NCBI GenBank assembly: GCA_011050675.1
Contig: DRFI01000002.1
Span: 1-64,000 of the forward strand
Length of the DNA: 64,000 nucleotides
DNA from: Maribacter sp.
GTDB taxonomy: Bacteria > Bacteroidota > Bacteroidia > Flavobacteriales > Flavobacteriaceae
Direction: 5' to 3'
Shown in pieces: positions 25,494 through 35,220 of the stretch (position 1 is its first letter; each line of letters begins with the position of its first letter). The translations under genes were made by a program, and so were the position numbers. The notes beneath the pieces were generated by a model. The model made no database searches. It was not told the DNA's origin and saw only the letters and a program-made list of their open reading frames with translations.

Positions 25494-28001
25494 TGATATG
25501 TTCTTTTTAGATCGCTTTCTCCACTTTACCAATTCATACCAAATTACCGAGACACTACCTATAGCTATGGTTAAACCTAGCTGAGAAATTGATAGACTTT
25601 CAAATTCAAAAAAACGGGTTAGGGCAGGTATGTATAATAATGCCAGCGACAAAATAACCGTTAAGCCTATAATCAACGGCACTAAATTATTCTTGTATTT
25701 TAAAGTTGTGAAAATTGAATAATAAAAAGACCGATTTACTAAGGTTAAAAAAATGTTTGCAACTATTAAAACCATAAACACCATCGTACGTGTGGTGTTT
25801 TCAGAGACCCCAAGTATAATGGAATATTGATATATAGCTAATGCACCTATGGTTATTGATAAACCTTGTATAATGCTAGTAGTAAGTTCTTTATAATTAA
25901 AAAATGTAGTTGAAAATGGTCTAGGTTTTTTGAACATCAAATTCTTTTCTAAAGGTTCGTTTTCAAAAATTATAGAACAAGTAGGTCCCATAATTAACTC
26001 TAGAATAATGACATGTGACGGAGAGAATATGTTAGGGTATATCCACCGTAATACTAAAGGGATAAATACTGTAAGGATGATAGGTATGTGAATTGAGATG
26101 ATATACTGAATTGCTTTTTTAAGATTCGTATATATTTTTCTACCCATGGCAACAGCGTCTACCATTTTAGATAAATCATCGTCTACCAAAATCAAAGAAG
26201 CGGCTTGCTTCGCTATCTCAGTTCCTTTTTTACCCATAGCAATACCAATGTGCGAAGCCTTTAGGGCAGGTCCGTCATTTACACCATCACCGGTCATGGC
26301 AACTACTTCATTGTTCTTCTTTAATGCATTTACAATTCTCAATTTGGCATCAGGGAACATGCGCGAGAAAACATTAATATGCTTCACTTTTTCTTGCAGC
26401 TCGGCATCGGTGAGTTTCATTAATTCATCACCTGAAATACATTTTTCATAACCTTTAAAATTAATCTGTTTGGCAATCGCCATTGCGGTATTTGCATTGT
26501 CGCCTGTTACCAACTTAACTTTGATACCGGCACTTTCAAAATCTCTAAGTACTTTCGAAATATTATCTTTTGGCGGGTCGTAAAAAGCAACAATTCCTTT
26601 AAAATCAAATTTAAAATCTTGTTGTTCTTCTGGATAAATATCTCCGTCAAAAATAGCTTTACCAGCGGCAAGCATTCTATAACCATCTTTTCCTAAATTG
26701 GTTAGCGTTTCTTGAATGACTTCAATTTCAGATGGTTTAAGATTAGATACTGCAATTATGGCTTCTGGTGCACCTTTGGCGGCTATTATTCGTTTACCTT
26801 CTGCATTCTTAAATACATGCGTCATCATGGGGGGCTTACCACCTAATGGATATTCATGAACCATTTTATAGTTCGTACGCTCATCTAAAGATGTTATTTT
26901 TTTATAAGCTTCATGTATAGTAATTTCCATTGGATCAAATGGTATGGGTTCACTAGCCCACATAGATATAGTAATTAAATCTTTTTCGTTTACACCCAGA
27001 TCATCTTCAGCGTTTATAACAGATTCAGTTTCTAAAGTAAACAGTTTTGCCAAAGCCATTTTGTTCTTGGTAATGGTACCTGTTTTATCAGTACAAATAA
27101 CAGTAGCACTACCTAAGGTTTCAACCGTTTTCATCTGCTTTACAACAATGCCCATTTTCATTAATCGCCAAGCACCTAAAGCCATAAAAGTGGTAAATGC
27201 TACAGGGATTTCTTCGGGTAGAATACTCATGGCCAATGTCAATGCCTTTAATAAACTGTCGAGTATAACACCAGAACGTAGGTAATTAATACCCCATACC
27301 AATAGAAATATGACGCCGCCCCAAATGGACATTAATTTAACGAAATTGAAAATTTTAAGTTCTAGAGGAGTCTTTTCTTCTATAATATCATCAAGGCTCT
27401 TTCCTATTTTTCCGAGTTTGGTAGCATTGCCAATTGCTGTAATTTGTGCAATGGCAAGTCCACTAGCAACAGTAGTTCCAGTAAAAATTAAGTTATCGGA
27501 ACTATTGGAGTTTTTATAGACGGAAAGTGATTCTCCAGTTAAAATAGACTCATTTACTGAAAAATCATTAGAATGGACAACTACACCATCGGCAGAGATG
27601 TTAGTGCCTTCTTCAACCATAAGATAATCGCCCACAACGATATCTTGACTGTCAATTTCAACAACGGCACCATTACGTATTACGTTGCTTTTTGGGTGGG
27701 TTAACTTTTCAAGGGTATCCAATGCCTTTCTACTTCTAGAATCTTGATAAAGCGATATGGATCCAACTAAAATAATAGCAGAAGCTAAAAATATACCGTC
27801 GTCCCAATTACCAGTTATAAAATAGATTAAAGAAGCAATGAGTAATAGAATAACCATTGGCTCTTTAACAATGTTTTTAAGTGCATCTAAAAAGTTGTTT
27901 TCTTTCTTGTAATTAAAGGTGTTTTTACCATGCTCATTTTGCGAAGCATTCACTTGCTCATTGGTAAGTCCGGCAATTCCAAAGTCTGTAGGGTTTATCA
28001 T
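25488..28001 (-). CDS. P2-type cation-transporting ATPase (Ca2+-ATPase-like)
   Basis: 837 residues. N-terminal cation-ATPase domain (GLTNEQVNASQNEHGKN), ten probable membrane segments, the TGES loop of the actuator domain (ILTGESLSVY), phosphorylation motif DKTGT at about 302, VKLVTGDNANT and MTGDGVNDGPALKASHIGIAMG hinge motifs. M4 reads PEEIPV instead of PEGLPA (SERCA) or PEMLP (MgtA), so ion choice is open: Ca2+, Na+ or Mg2+. It pumps cations out across the inner membrane. It is single, convergent with upp, and shares an FNR-like site with the divergent sigma-like gene. Confidence 0.92.
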   Translation of the reverse strand: MINPTDFGIAGLTNEQVNASQNEHGKNTFNYKKENNFLDALKNIVKEPMVILLLIASLIYFITGNWDDGIFLASAIILVGSISLYQDSRSRKALDTLEKLTHPKSNVIRNGAVVEIDSQDIVVGDYLMVEEGTNISADGVVVHSNDFSVNESILTGESLSVYKNSNSSDNLIFTGTTVASGLAIAQITAIGNATKLGKIGKSLDDIIEEKTPLELKIFNFVKLMSIWGGVIFLLVWGINYLRSGVILDSLLKALTLAMSILPEEIPVAFTTFMALGAWRLMKMGIVVKQMKTVETLGSATVICTDKTGTITKNKMALAKLFTLETESVINAEDDLGVNEKDLITISMWASEPIPFDPMEITIHEAYKKITSLDERTNYKMVHEYPLGGKPPMMTHVFKNAEGKRIIAAKGAPEAIIAVSNLKPSEIEVIQETLTNLGKDGYRMLAAGKAIFDGDIYPEEQQDFKFDFKGIVAFYDPPKDNISKVLRDFESAGIKVKLVTGDNANTAMAIAKQINFKGYEKCISGDELMKLTDAELQEKVKHINVFSRMFPDAKLRIVNALKKNNEVVAMTGDGVNDGPALKASHIGIAMGKKGTEIAKQAASLILVDDDLSKMVDAVAMGRKIYTNLKKAIQYIISIHIPIILTVFIPLVLRWIYPNIFSPSHVIILELIMGPTCSIIFENEPLEKNLMFKKPRPFSTTFFNYKELTTSIIQGLSITIGALAIYQYSIILGVSENTTRTMVFMVLIVANIFLTLVNRSFYYSIFTTLKYKNNLVPLIIGLTVILSLALLYIPALTRFFEFESLSISQLGLTIAIGSVSVIWYELVKWRKRSKKNISS

Positions 28002-28047
28002 GAGCTTTTACTGATTTGCCGATAGTATGTGTTAGAATAATAAGACA

Positions 28048-28121
28048 CTAAAGTATCTGAAACCTTTATTTAGTTCACTGATATTTATCATATTATGTAA
28101 AGCAAAATATCCTCAAATTTA
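28048..28121. promoter_or_regulatory. Shared FNR-like dyad between the P-type ATPase and sigma-like genes
   Basis: CTGAT-ATTT-ATCAT at 28078-28091. Leftward: 22 bp to TACTTTAG (28048-28055, minus). Rightward: 22 bp to CAAATTTA (28114-28121). Both are one mismatch from TAnnTTTR. The gap is equal in both directions, so one dimer could activate both genes. Confidence 0.7.
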
Positions 28122-28148
28122 TACCACTAATAATAGAATCAAAGTCAA

Positions 28149-28898
28149 ATGGAAACTGTAATAAACGATGTGCGCATTATTATGAAAGAAACATACTCTA
28201 AATTGGTTTCTTTTAAACGCAAAGAGAATAGAGAATCCTTTAATTCCGAATTATTAAAGGTGTTGCCTCAAATATATAGGTATGTATCTAAAAGGCTAAA
28301 TAGTGCAGTTGCCAATGGTAAATTGAATAAGGGAATGTTTAATCCTAATGATTTTACGGATCAGCTGTTTATTGAGGTTTACGACAATATAGATGATATA
28401 AAGACAGAAAATGAATTGCATATTTTTCTATTTAAAAAAGTGGATGAATTATTAGAAGATAGTTTGGTAGAGGAGGAATTTGACCATGTGTTTTTTGAGA
28501 ATATTGATACCTATTCTAAACCAGAGTGGGATGCAATGGAAGAAAACTATACTCAAGATGGCGATGGTGACTTCTTACTTTTAGAGGAGATGGATGATAA
28601 GTCTTTAGATAAAAGCAACTATTCTCTTAACCACGTTTTTATAACGGAGGAGGAAAAGAAATTGGCAGATAAGCTTGACGCATCATTAGATAAAGAACGT
28701 ATTTATAGACATATTCAATTAGTGCTTGATAAGATGAATATGCCTATGAGAACAGTTTTTGAGCTTTATGCTAATGAAGGATTAACTACCGAAGAAATTG
28801 CAGAAATACGCAAAGCTACACTTACCCAAGTGGAAGAATTGTTGTCTTCGGCAAGACAATTATTAAAAGACAGTTTTGAAAAAAGATTTCTATTTTAA
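28149..28898 (+). CDS. Sigma-70-family-like factor with region 4 but unusual N-terminus
   Basis: 249 residues. The C-terminus (about 190-245) is sigma region 4: LDKMNMPMRTVFELYANEGLTTEEIAEI and TQVEELLSSARQLLKDSF, a helix-turn-helix. The N-terminal half contains IYRYVSKRLNSAV and DFTDQLFIEVYDNI, a loose region 2 without the usual -10-reading aromatic cluster, joined by a very acidic linker (MEENYTQDGDGDFLLLEEMDD). It could be an ECF-like sigma factor or a region-4-only regulator. No anti-sigma gene is adjacent. It shares an FNR-like site with the P-type ATPase and ends at a bidirectional terminator. Confidence 0.75.
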   Translation: METVINDVRIIMKETYSKLVSFKRKENRESFNSELLKVLPQIYRYVSKRLNSAVANGKLNKGMFNPNDFTDQLFIEVYDNIDDIKTENELHIFLFKKVDELLEDSLVEEEFDHVFFENIDTYSKPEWDAMEENYTQDGDGDFLLLEEMDDKSLDKSNYSLNHVFITEEEKKLADKLDASLDKERIYRHIQLVLDKMNMPMRTVFELYANEGLTTEEIAEIRKATLTQVEELLSSARQLLKDSFEKRFLF

Positions 28899-28914
28899 AG
28901 TAATTAAATATAAT

Positions 28915-28945
28915 AAAAGCTCTCATTTTAAATGAGAGCTTTTTT
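28915..28945. terminator. Bidirectional terminator between convergent genes
   Basis: AAAAGCTCTCATTT (28915-28928) and AAATGAGAGCTTTT (28930-28943) pair perfectly, followed by more T. It serves the sigma-like gene (stop 28898) and the PNPOx-like gene (stop 28974). Confidence 0.85.
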
Positions 28946-28973
28946 ATATACAGTTTTAGAAATAATCTAATAT

Positions 28974-29435
28974 TTAGATATCTGTTATTCTTATTTTTCC
29001 AGTCAGTTCTGTAATATGAATTCGAAAGACTATAGGTGTATCTTCCGTATCTATTTTGGCTGAAAACTCACTTATACAATTCGGTTTCTCATCATATTTT
29101 TTACGAATCACTTTTTTTACCCCATCAGAAAATTGATGTAACATATGCTTTGCATCAATACTTGAAAGTTCTTCAAAAGTACCCTGTGCTAAAACAGATT
29201 TCCAATTGGTGATAGAAGATATTTCGTCGATGAACAAACAAACAGTTATATTTTTTCTCATCTCCTTTATTTTATGACCTTCAGAAGAATAGCTGGTTAT
29301 TGAGTTGGTTTCAGCATCATAGAAATAGGTTAGAGGTACAATATGTGGAGATCCACCCGAAATATAAGCTAGTCTACCAATGTAGTTTTCTTCAAGAAAT
29401 GCTACACATTCCTTTTGATCCAAATTTCTTCTCAT
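28974..29435 (-). CDS. Pyridoxamine 5'-phosphate oxidase-fold flavin-binding protein
   Basis: 153 residues, split-barrel FMN-binding fold of the NimA/PNPOx-like family: MRRNLDQKECVAFLEENYIGRLAYI, then PHIVPLTYFYD and SYSSEGHKIKEMRKN, with CLFIDE and WKSVLAQGTFEEL. Such proteins bind FMN, F420 or haem and reduce small molecules; the substrate is unknown. Short single-domain length is normal. It is predicted to be expressed from an FNR-like promoter, in line with a low-oxygen role. Confidence 0.88.
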   Translation of the reverse strand: MRRNLDQKECVAFLEENYIGRLAYISGGSPHIVPLTYFYDAETNSITSYSSEGHKIKEMRKNITVCLFIDEISSITNWKSVLAQGTFEELSSIDAKHMLHQFSDGVKKVIRKKYDEKPNCISEFSAKIDTEDTPIVFRIHITELTGKIRITDI

Positions 29436-29460
29436 GACCTAGTGTTGTTTTATGATGCGT

Positions 29461-29504
29461 TAAAAGTATAAATCATTGACATAGTTGAACATGATATTGG
29501 TCAG
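29461..29504 (-). promoter_or_regulatory. FNR-like dyad and -7 box for the PNPOx-like gene
   Basis: ATGAT-ATTG-GTCAG at 29491-29504, 22 bp, then TACTTTTA (29461-29468, minus). The start codon is 26 nt further. Confidence 0.75.
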
Positions 29505-29702
29505 TTATGGCAGAACTACTATTAAATCTTAGAATAAGAAGGTAATATCGATGGTTAAGCTTTATTTTTATTAATTACTTTTTGAGAAAAAAGGTAAAGC
29601 AATTATAGAGTACTAGTAATAGATATAGCTATCAACAAAATAATAGGTTTGAAGTTGTTCGAATTTTTTAATTGCATCTAAAAGAAACCAAATACCAGAC
29701 TA

Positions 29703-31967
29703 ATGACCAAACCAATAACAAAGAGTTTCATCAACACTTTACAAATTACCATTCTAGTACTTATTTTTTCTTCATGTACAAATAATGCGAAGCAAGGTAT
29801 ATTATTGCCAACGGCTAACACTATCTCACTCGATGCTGATGATTCTAGGGATTCTGTTCTCCTGAAGGCAGCACATGTAATTCCATCAGAAAATCAGATG
29901 AATGCGCTAAAAGATGAATTTATAGCATTTGTACATTTTGGACCTAATTCATTTACAAAATTAGAATGGGGAAATGGAATGGAGGACCCTGCGGTTTTTA
30001 ATCTTAAAAATTTAGATACCGACCAGTGGTGCAGAGCAATGAAGGATGCAGGTATGAAGAAAGTTATTATAACTGCAAAACATCACGATGGTTTTGTGTT
30101 ATGGCAAAGTAGGTATACCAAACATGGGGTTATGTCTTCACCTTTTAAAAATGGAGCAGGAGATATTTTAAAAGAACTGTCTCTTTCTTGTAAAAAGTTT
30201 GGTATAAAATTGGGGGTCTATTTGTCGCCTGCAGATTTATTTCAAATAGAGAGTAAAGAGGGTTTGTATGGTAATTTAAGTCCTTATACTAAACGCACGA
30301 TTCCTAGAGAGGTTGAAGGTCGTCCATTTGAAAATAAAGCAACATTTGAATTTGAAGTCGATGATTATAACGAGTATTTCTTGAATCAGTTATTTGAACT
30401 ACTTACCGAATATGGCCCCGTTGATGAAGTTTGGTTTGATGGTGCTCACCCAAAGAGAAAAGGCGGACAGCAGTACAAATACAGAGACTGGAAGAAGTTG
30501 ATTACAGCATTGGCACCTAACGCAGTTATTTTTGGTAAAGAAGGCACACGATGGTGCGGTAATGAAGCTGGCGCTACCAGAGATACAGAGTGGAATACGA
30601 TACCATATGCCGAGGATCCAAGAGCTATGAACTTATTCGCTGATATTACAGGTGAAGATGTAGCTAGTATAGATAAACTAATGGAAGGGAAGTATTTGCA
30701 TTACCAACCTGCAGAAACGAACACGTCTATTAGGGAGGGCTGGTTTTATAGAAATGATGATGAACAGCAGGTAAGAAACACTGACGATGTTTTTGATATC
30801 TACGAAAGATCTGTTGGTGGCAATTCAATTTTCTTGTTGAACATTCCGCCCAATAGAGAAGGAAGATTTTCAGAGAAAGATGTTAAGGTTTTACAAGAAA
30901 CGGGTAAGCGTATTAAGGAAACCTATGGTATTGACCTATTGAAAAATGCCGAAGGTCCTGTAGAATTATTGGATGCCAATGAGGATACATTTTTGGTTTT
31001 AGACGATGATAAATTAATGCTTGAGTTTAAACTACCAAAAGAGGTTAAGATCAATAGGTTTGTAATTCAAGAAGATATAAAAAGACATGGCGAACGAGTA
31101 TCTAAGCATGCATTAGATGCTTGGGTAAACGGTGACTGGAAAGAGGTAATTTCTAGCACTAATATTGGATATAAAAGAATACTTAGATTCCCAGAGGTGA
31201 CAACAAATAAATTTCGATTACGCATTTTAGATTATAGAGCTGTGCCTATACTCCAAAATGTATCTGCACATTACTATAAAAGTAGACCGCCCGTTTTAGA
31301 AATGAATAGAACAAAATTAGGTTTGGTTAATATAGCTCCTAAAATGGCTGATTTTAAATGGAATCCTCATGGTGAAAATGCAAGTAGTAATCTTACTAAG
31401 GGGATGAAAATTGTATATACTACAAACGGTGAGTTGCCAACGGAAAGTTCTCTCGAATTTAAGGAGCCATTTGCATTTGCAAATGGTACGGTAAAGGCAT
31501 TAGCAGTTATAAACAATGAAGTAGGCAGTATTTCTGAGCATAACTTTGGCTTACTTAAAAACAAATGGAAAGTAGTTGATAATAATAGTTCCGTTAAAGA
31601 GCATAATGGCGATATGCTAATTGATGAAAATAAAGATACATTTTGGCAATCTGAAAAGAACCGCTCAAATAAACAGTATGTTACTTTAGATTTAGGTGAG
31701 GAGAATAGTATTAGTGCTTTTAAGTATACACCACCAACGACTGTTGCTACAGGAATGATTCAAAAAGGAATCATTTATAGTAGCTTGGACGGGGAAAATT
31801 GGAAAGCAATAGAAAATTTCGAGTTTGGTAATCTGATTAATGATCCTACCCCTAGAATCCATAAGTTTAAAAATTCATTTTCAACACGTTATATTAAACT
31901 AATGGCATTAGAAATTGCAGGAGAAAATGATTCGGCAGCCATTGCTGAATTGGATTTTTACAAATAA
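29703..31967 (+). CDS. Alpha-L-fucosidase, GH29, with C-terminal F5/8 (discoidin) domain
   Basis: 754 residues. Signal with lipobox (VLIFSSC, Cys about 25), so a surface or periplasmic lipoprotein. The GH29 barrel covers about 60-425: FVHFGPNSFT, AKHHDGFVLWQS and the nucleophile Asp246 in EVWFDGAHPKRKGG. Two later beta-sandwich regions follow; the last (about 640-754) ends RYIKLMALEIAGE and is an F5/8-type carbohydrate-binding module. It releases fucose from algal or animal glycans, a typical marine flavobacterial trait. It stands alone, with no SusC/D pair or sulfatase nearby, and no FNR-like site. Confidence 0.93.
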   Translation: MTKPITKSFINTLQITILVLIFSSCTNNAKQGILLPTANTISLDADDSRDSVLLKAAHVIPSENQMNALKDEFIAFVHFGPNSFTKLEWGNGMEDPAVFNLKNLDTDQWCRAMKDAGMKKVIITAKHHDGFVLWQSRYTKHGVMSSPFKNGAGDILKELSLSCKKFGIKLGVYLSPADLFQIESKEGLYGNLSPYTKRTIPREVEGRPFENKATFEFEVDDYNEYFLNQLFELLTEYGPVDEVWFDGAHPKRKGGQQYKYRDWKKLITALAPNAVIFGKEGTRWCGNEAGATRDTEWNTIPYAEDPRAMNLFADITGEDVASIDKLMEGKYLHYQPAETNTSIREGWFYRNDDEQQVRNTDDVFDIYERSVGGNSIFLLNIPPNREGRFSEKDVKVLQETGKRIKETYGIDLLKNAEGPVELLDANEDTFLVLDDDKLMLEFKLPKEVKINRFVIQEDIKRHGERVSKHALDAWVNGDWKEVISSTNIGYKRILRFPEVTTNKFRLRILDYRAVPILQNVSAHYYKSRPPVLEMNRTKLGLVNIAPKMADFKWNPHGENASSNLTKGMKIVYTTNGELPTESSLEFKEPFAFANGTVKALAVINNEVGSISEHNFGLLKNKWKVVDNNSSVKEHNGDMLIDENKDTFWQSEKNRSNKQYVTLDLGEENSISAFKYTPPTTVATGMIQKGIIYSSLDGENWKAIENFEFGNLINDPTPRIHKFKNSFSTRYIKLMALEIAGENDSAAIAELDFYK

Positions 31968-31986
31968 TCTTTACTGGTTTTATATT

Positions 31987-32028
31987 ATGGATTCTACTTT
32001 GTTTACATGAGGTGGAATCCATTTTTTT
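31987..32028 (+). terminator. Terminator behind the fucosidase gene
   Basis: ATGGATTC (31987-31994) pairs with GAATCCAT (32015-32022) and is followed by a run of T. The stem begins 20 bp after the stop. Confidence 0.7.
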
Positions 32029-32120
32029 ATACCCAATTATGGTTGTTTACTTCTTTAGCAGCGCACTAAAAGTACCTCTACGTTTTGTCTATGTCCCAAT
32101 CTAAAAGTGTGTTTTTTAGT

Positions 32121-32182
32121 TTGAATACTAGTTACACTCATATTGATATCAACGAATTCTAGTTGATACCTAACGAATACTA
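32121..32182 (+). promoter_or_regulatory. Direct repeats before the VIT/VWA gene (probable LytTR operator)
   Basis: ACGAATTCTA (32152-32161) and ACGAATACTA (32173-32182) are direct repeats with a 21-bp period. A third, weaker copy TTGAATACTA is at 32121-32130. The same pair recurs at 34533-34563. The last repeat ends 70 bp before the VIT/VWA start. LytTR regulators bind two direct repeats about two helical turns apart. Confidence 0.7.
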
Positions 32183-32251
32183 AAAGCCCACATATTTAGC
32201 GATTGTACACTATTAGATTTGAATCAGAATTAATAATCTAAAACTACAATC

Positions 32252-34399
32252 ATGAAACTATTTTACACCATTTTACTTTGCTGCACGTTCTTCGCAGGTT
32301 TTTCTCAGGACGATAAAAGTCCTTATTTATTGATATCTACCGAAGATGCTGTTATACCCTTAAAATCTTCAAAGACAGACGTTGAAATATCTGGTACCAT
32401 TGCCCATGTGCGGGTTACACAAGTATATCAGAATAAAGGAAACCAGGCTATCGAAGCTAAATATGTCTTTCCGCTTTCTACACAAGCAGCAGTGCATAAA
32501 ATGCAAATGACTATTGGAAACCGAATTGTGAAGGCTAAAATATTTGAAAAACAAGAAGCTCAAAAAGTATATGAGAAAGCAATAGATGAAGGTAAACGCG
32601 CTGCAAAATTAGACCAGAACAGACCTAATGTATTTCAAATGAATGTGGGTAATATAATGCCGGGCGATGAAATTTCAATTGCTATTTATTACACAGAATT
32701 ACTGGTTCCTGTAAATGGCGAATATCAGTTTGTTGCACCAGCGGTAGTTGGACCTCGATTTACGGGAGAAAGTGCTGAAAATGAAGAAAGCTTCAATATG
32801 CCAATTACTGCTATGGGAATTGCAGACACTTTCGATTTTGATATGACGGTTACCCTAAATGCGGGTATGATTATTCAGAATATCAATAGTGCTACCCATA
32901 ATGTAAAAGTCAATTACCCAAATGCAAAAACGGCTGAGGTGTTCTTATCCGAGGAAAATAAGAATCCATCGAACAGAGATTTCATTTTAAATTATAACCT
33001 ACGTGGTAACCAAATACAATCGGGATTACTGCTATACGAAGGCGAAGATGAAAACTTCTTTACCTACCAAATGGAACCAAACAAGAATGTTGTTTTAGAG
33101 GATATTCCGGCGCGTGAATATCTATTTATCGTTGATGTATCGGGTTCTATGAATGGGTATCCGTTAGCGGTGTCAAGAGAACTAATGCGTAATCTTTTAT
33201 GCGGATTACGAATGACAGATACGTTCAATGTACAATTATTCGCATCGAGCTCAACAATTTTTAGTCCGACTCCGGTAGAGATTAATGAACAGAATATTGA
33301 AGCAGCCATTCGGTTTTTATCCGAAGGTCAAGGAGGAGGAGGAACCCAATTATTAAGTGCACTAAATGAAGCATACAAATTACCAAGGAAAGACATAAAT
33401 GTAGCCCGTTCTATGGTAATTATAACTGACGGATATGTAAGCGTTGAAAAAGAAGCTTTCGAGCTTATTAGTTCTAATCTAGATCAAGCAAATGTCTTCA
33501 CTTTTGGTATAGGTTCTAGTGTAAATAGATATTTAATAGAGGGAATGTCTAAAGTATCGAATAGCGAATCTTTTATTGCGACGACTTCAGAGGAAGCGCA
33601 AGAAGTAGCTAAAGACTTTGCTAACTACATTGCCACACCATTACTGACACGAGTAAAAATTGAATCTAAAGGATTTGATATGTATGACCTAGCTCAAAAG
33701 AGTATACCAGATGTTTTTGCCGCAAGACCAGTAATAATTCACGGTAAATATAGAGGTAAGGCAGAAGGGAAGATTATCGTTACGGGGTATCAAGGTAAGA
33801 AGCGGTTTAGAGAAGTTTACAATGTGTCTGACGGACACTTGAGTAAATCGAACCAAGCATTACGCTACTTGTGGGCAAGAAAGAAAATAGGGGAGTTAGA
33901 TGATTACAATAAGTTGTTTAATGAAGATGTGAAAGCTGAGGTTGTAGAATTAGGACTTAAGTACAACTTGGTTACCAATTATACCTCGTTTGTTGCTGTA
34001 GATGAAGCAATAGTTAATGAAGACGGTACATTGACGAAAGTTAAGCAACCGTTACCAATGCCAAATAATGTAAATAATTCCGCAGTTGGGGCAGAAGCGG
34101 AAGTAAAAGAAAAAACAAAATTCAAAGCAACTTATATATTGGTTTTTGATGCCGAATTGGATAAAAAAGATAAAAGACAAGTAACAATGGAGTTTAAAGT
34201 GATGTATTCAGAATTAGTAGCAAAGTATCTAGGTAAGTATGAAAGTCTACGCATAAAATTTAACGCCCAAGGTAAAGTAGTTGGTGTTGAAAAGCTGGAA
34301 AATGGAAAATGGGTTTCTGAGGAAAAGATAAGAGTAGACTTTGCTGAAATAGTTATGAAATCAATCCAGAAAGAAATGACATTGACTTTGAAAAAATAG
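32252..34399 (+). CDS. Exported VIT and VWA domain protein
   Basis: 715 residues. Signal peptide cleaved near 20 (MKLFYTILLCCTFFAGFSQ). VIT domain about 25-155 (VYQNKGNQAIEAKYVFPLS, KQEAQKVYEKA). The von Willebrand A domain (about 285-455) has MIDAS residues DVSGSM near 294, and its second part includes VIITDGYVS. The remaining 250 residues are mostly beta plus a helical tail. Such proteins mediate adhesion or protein-protein contacts at the envelope; the partner is unknown. Its promoter carries the same direct repeats as the operon at 34636, so it probably belongs to that system. Confidence 0.92.
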   Translation: MKLFYTILLCCTFFAGFSQDDKSPYLLISTEDAVIPLKSSKTDVEISGTIAHVRVTQVYQNKGNQAIEAKYVFPLSTQAAVHKMQMTIGNRIVKAKIFEKQEAQKVYEKAIDEGKRAAKLDQNRPNVFQMNVGNIMPGDEISIAIYYTELLVPVNGEYQFVAPAVVGPRFTGESAENEESFNMPITAMGIADTFDFDMTVTLNAGMIIQNINSATHNVKVNYPNAKTAEVFLSEENKNPSNRDFILNYNLRGNQIQSGLLLYEGEDENFFTYQMEPNKNVVLEDIPAREYLFIVDVSGSMNGYPLAVSRELMRNLLCGLRMTDTFNVQLFASSSTIFSPTPVEINEQNIEAAIRFLSEGQGGGGTQLLSALNEAYKLPRKDINVARSMVIITDGYVSVEKEAFELISSNLDQANVFTFGIGSSVNRYLIEGMSKVSNSESFIATTSEEAQEVAKDFANYIATPLLTRVKIESKGFDMYDLAQKSIPDVFAARPVIIHGKYRGKAEGKIIVTGYQGKKRFREVYNVSDGHLSKSNQALRYLWARKKIGELDDYNKLFNEDVKAEVVELGLKYNLVTNYTSFVAVDEAIVNEDGTLTKVKQPLPMPNNVNNSAVGAEAEVKEKTKFKATYILVFDAELDKKDKRQVTMEFKVMYSELVAKYLGKYESLRIKFNAQGKVVGVEKLENGKWVSEEKIRVDFAEIVMKSIQKEMTLTLKK

Positions 34400-34443
34400 T
34401 GAGTTAGTTTTTTGGTTAGTTGGTTCTCTGTAGAGAGAAGAAG

Positions 34444-34476
34444 ACCTGTGGGAATGTAAATTCTTGCAGGTTTTTC
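34444..34476 (+). terminator. Terminator behind the VIT/VWA gene
   Basis: ACCTGTGGGAAT (34444-34455) and ATTCTTGCAGGT (34460-34471) form a 12-bp stem with G-U pairs and a GTAA loop, followed by TTTTTC. Confidence 0.65.
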
Positions 34477-34532
34477 TTTTGCTAATTATTACTGAAGAGC
34501 ACCCTTTTATAATAATAAATACGGAGCATTCA

Positions 34533-34563
34533 ACGAATTCTAGATGAAGGTCTACGAATACTA
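34533..34563 (+). promoter_or_regulatory. Direct repeats before the LytTR two-component operon
   Basis: ACGAATTCTA (34533-34542) and ACGAATACTA (34554-34563), period 21 bp, identical in sequence and period to the pair at 32152-32182. The second repeat ends 72 bp before the start at 34636 (69 bp in the other promoter, also counting intervening bases). Conservation at two promoters, one of which precedes the LytTR gene itself, points to autoregulation. Confidence 0.75.
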
Positions 34564-34635
34564 GAACAGCACCTAAAACACGCTATGTCTACCCTAATTT
34601 AGAGGTGTAGAAACAAAACAACTAAAATAAATACT

Positions 34636-35199
34636 ATGAAAAATTTAATCCTTTTTGCCTTTATACTAGGTGTTTGTGTAACCAATGCACAAGAGTTTCA
34701 ATTAACGGATAAGTATAATGTGACTAATCAACGAATGAATAATCAAGAGCAGGAAGATACATGGTTGGTTGATATAATTGTATCAGAGAGCCCAGGTAAT
34801 CGTTTAGGGACATTGACTATTTCAGATTTTGGTTTGTTAGACGAAATACGTATTTCAGTTTTAAAGAATCCAGAATTAGAAAATGTATCAGAAGTACTAA
34901 AAGTAACTCTAGAATATTCCGCTTGCTGTGCAAGTACAGAAGAGTTCTATTATTTGGTAACCAATGATAATGATTTTATAGCGCTACCAAGTGTCAAAAA
35001 TGAGTATGGGTATGAACCTATTTCAGACATACACTACATTTTTCCTAATCAGTCATTTGGCAAGGAAGGAACAATTCTAAGAGCAGCATTACAATACACA
35101 GAAACATATACGATTAAAGACATTAAAGTGCTTCGCAGCATTGCTTGGAACGATGATGACTTTGATACTGAAGACGCTATTACAGCAATTAATTATTAA
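34636..35199 (+). CDS. Exported protein of unknown function, paralogous to the next gene's C-terminus
   Basis: 187 residues. Signal peptide ends near 18 (FAFILGVCVTNAQ). The mature protein is beta-rich. Its last 100 residues (EEFYYLVTNDNDFIALPSV, then YIFPNQSFGKEGTILRAAL) resemble the C-terminal part of the 35221 product (KSYIFWNNGHFKKVASLID, then FVFPSDMQGVKSTILLKTT). It lacks the SH3 part of that protein. I know no named family. First gene of the five-gene operon under the direct-repeat promoter. Confidence 0.75.
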   Translation: MKNLILFAFILGVCVTNAQEFQLTDKYNVTNQRMNNQEQEDTWLVDIIVSESPGNRLGTLTISDFGLLDEIRISVLKNPELENVSEVLKVTLEYSACCASTEEFYYLVTNDNDFIALPSVKNEYGYEPISDIHYIFPNQSFGKEGTILRAALQYTETYTIKDIKVLRSIAWNDDDFDTEDAITAINY

Positions 35200-35220
35200 T
35201 AACCCTTAAAATTTAGAATT

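Noticed and set aside
29505-29702. Fucosidase control by the 29491 dyad
   Set aside because: No -7 box is found 22 bp to the right and the start codon is about 200 bp off; the site serves the leftward PNPOx gene.
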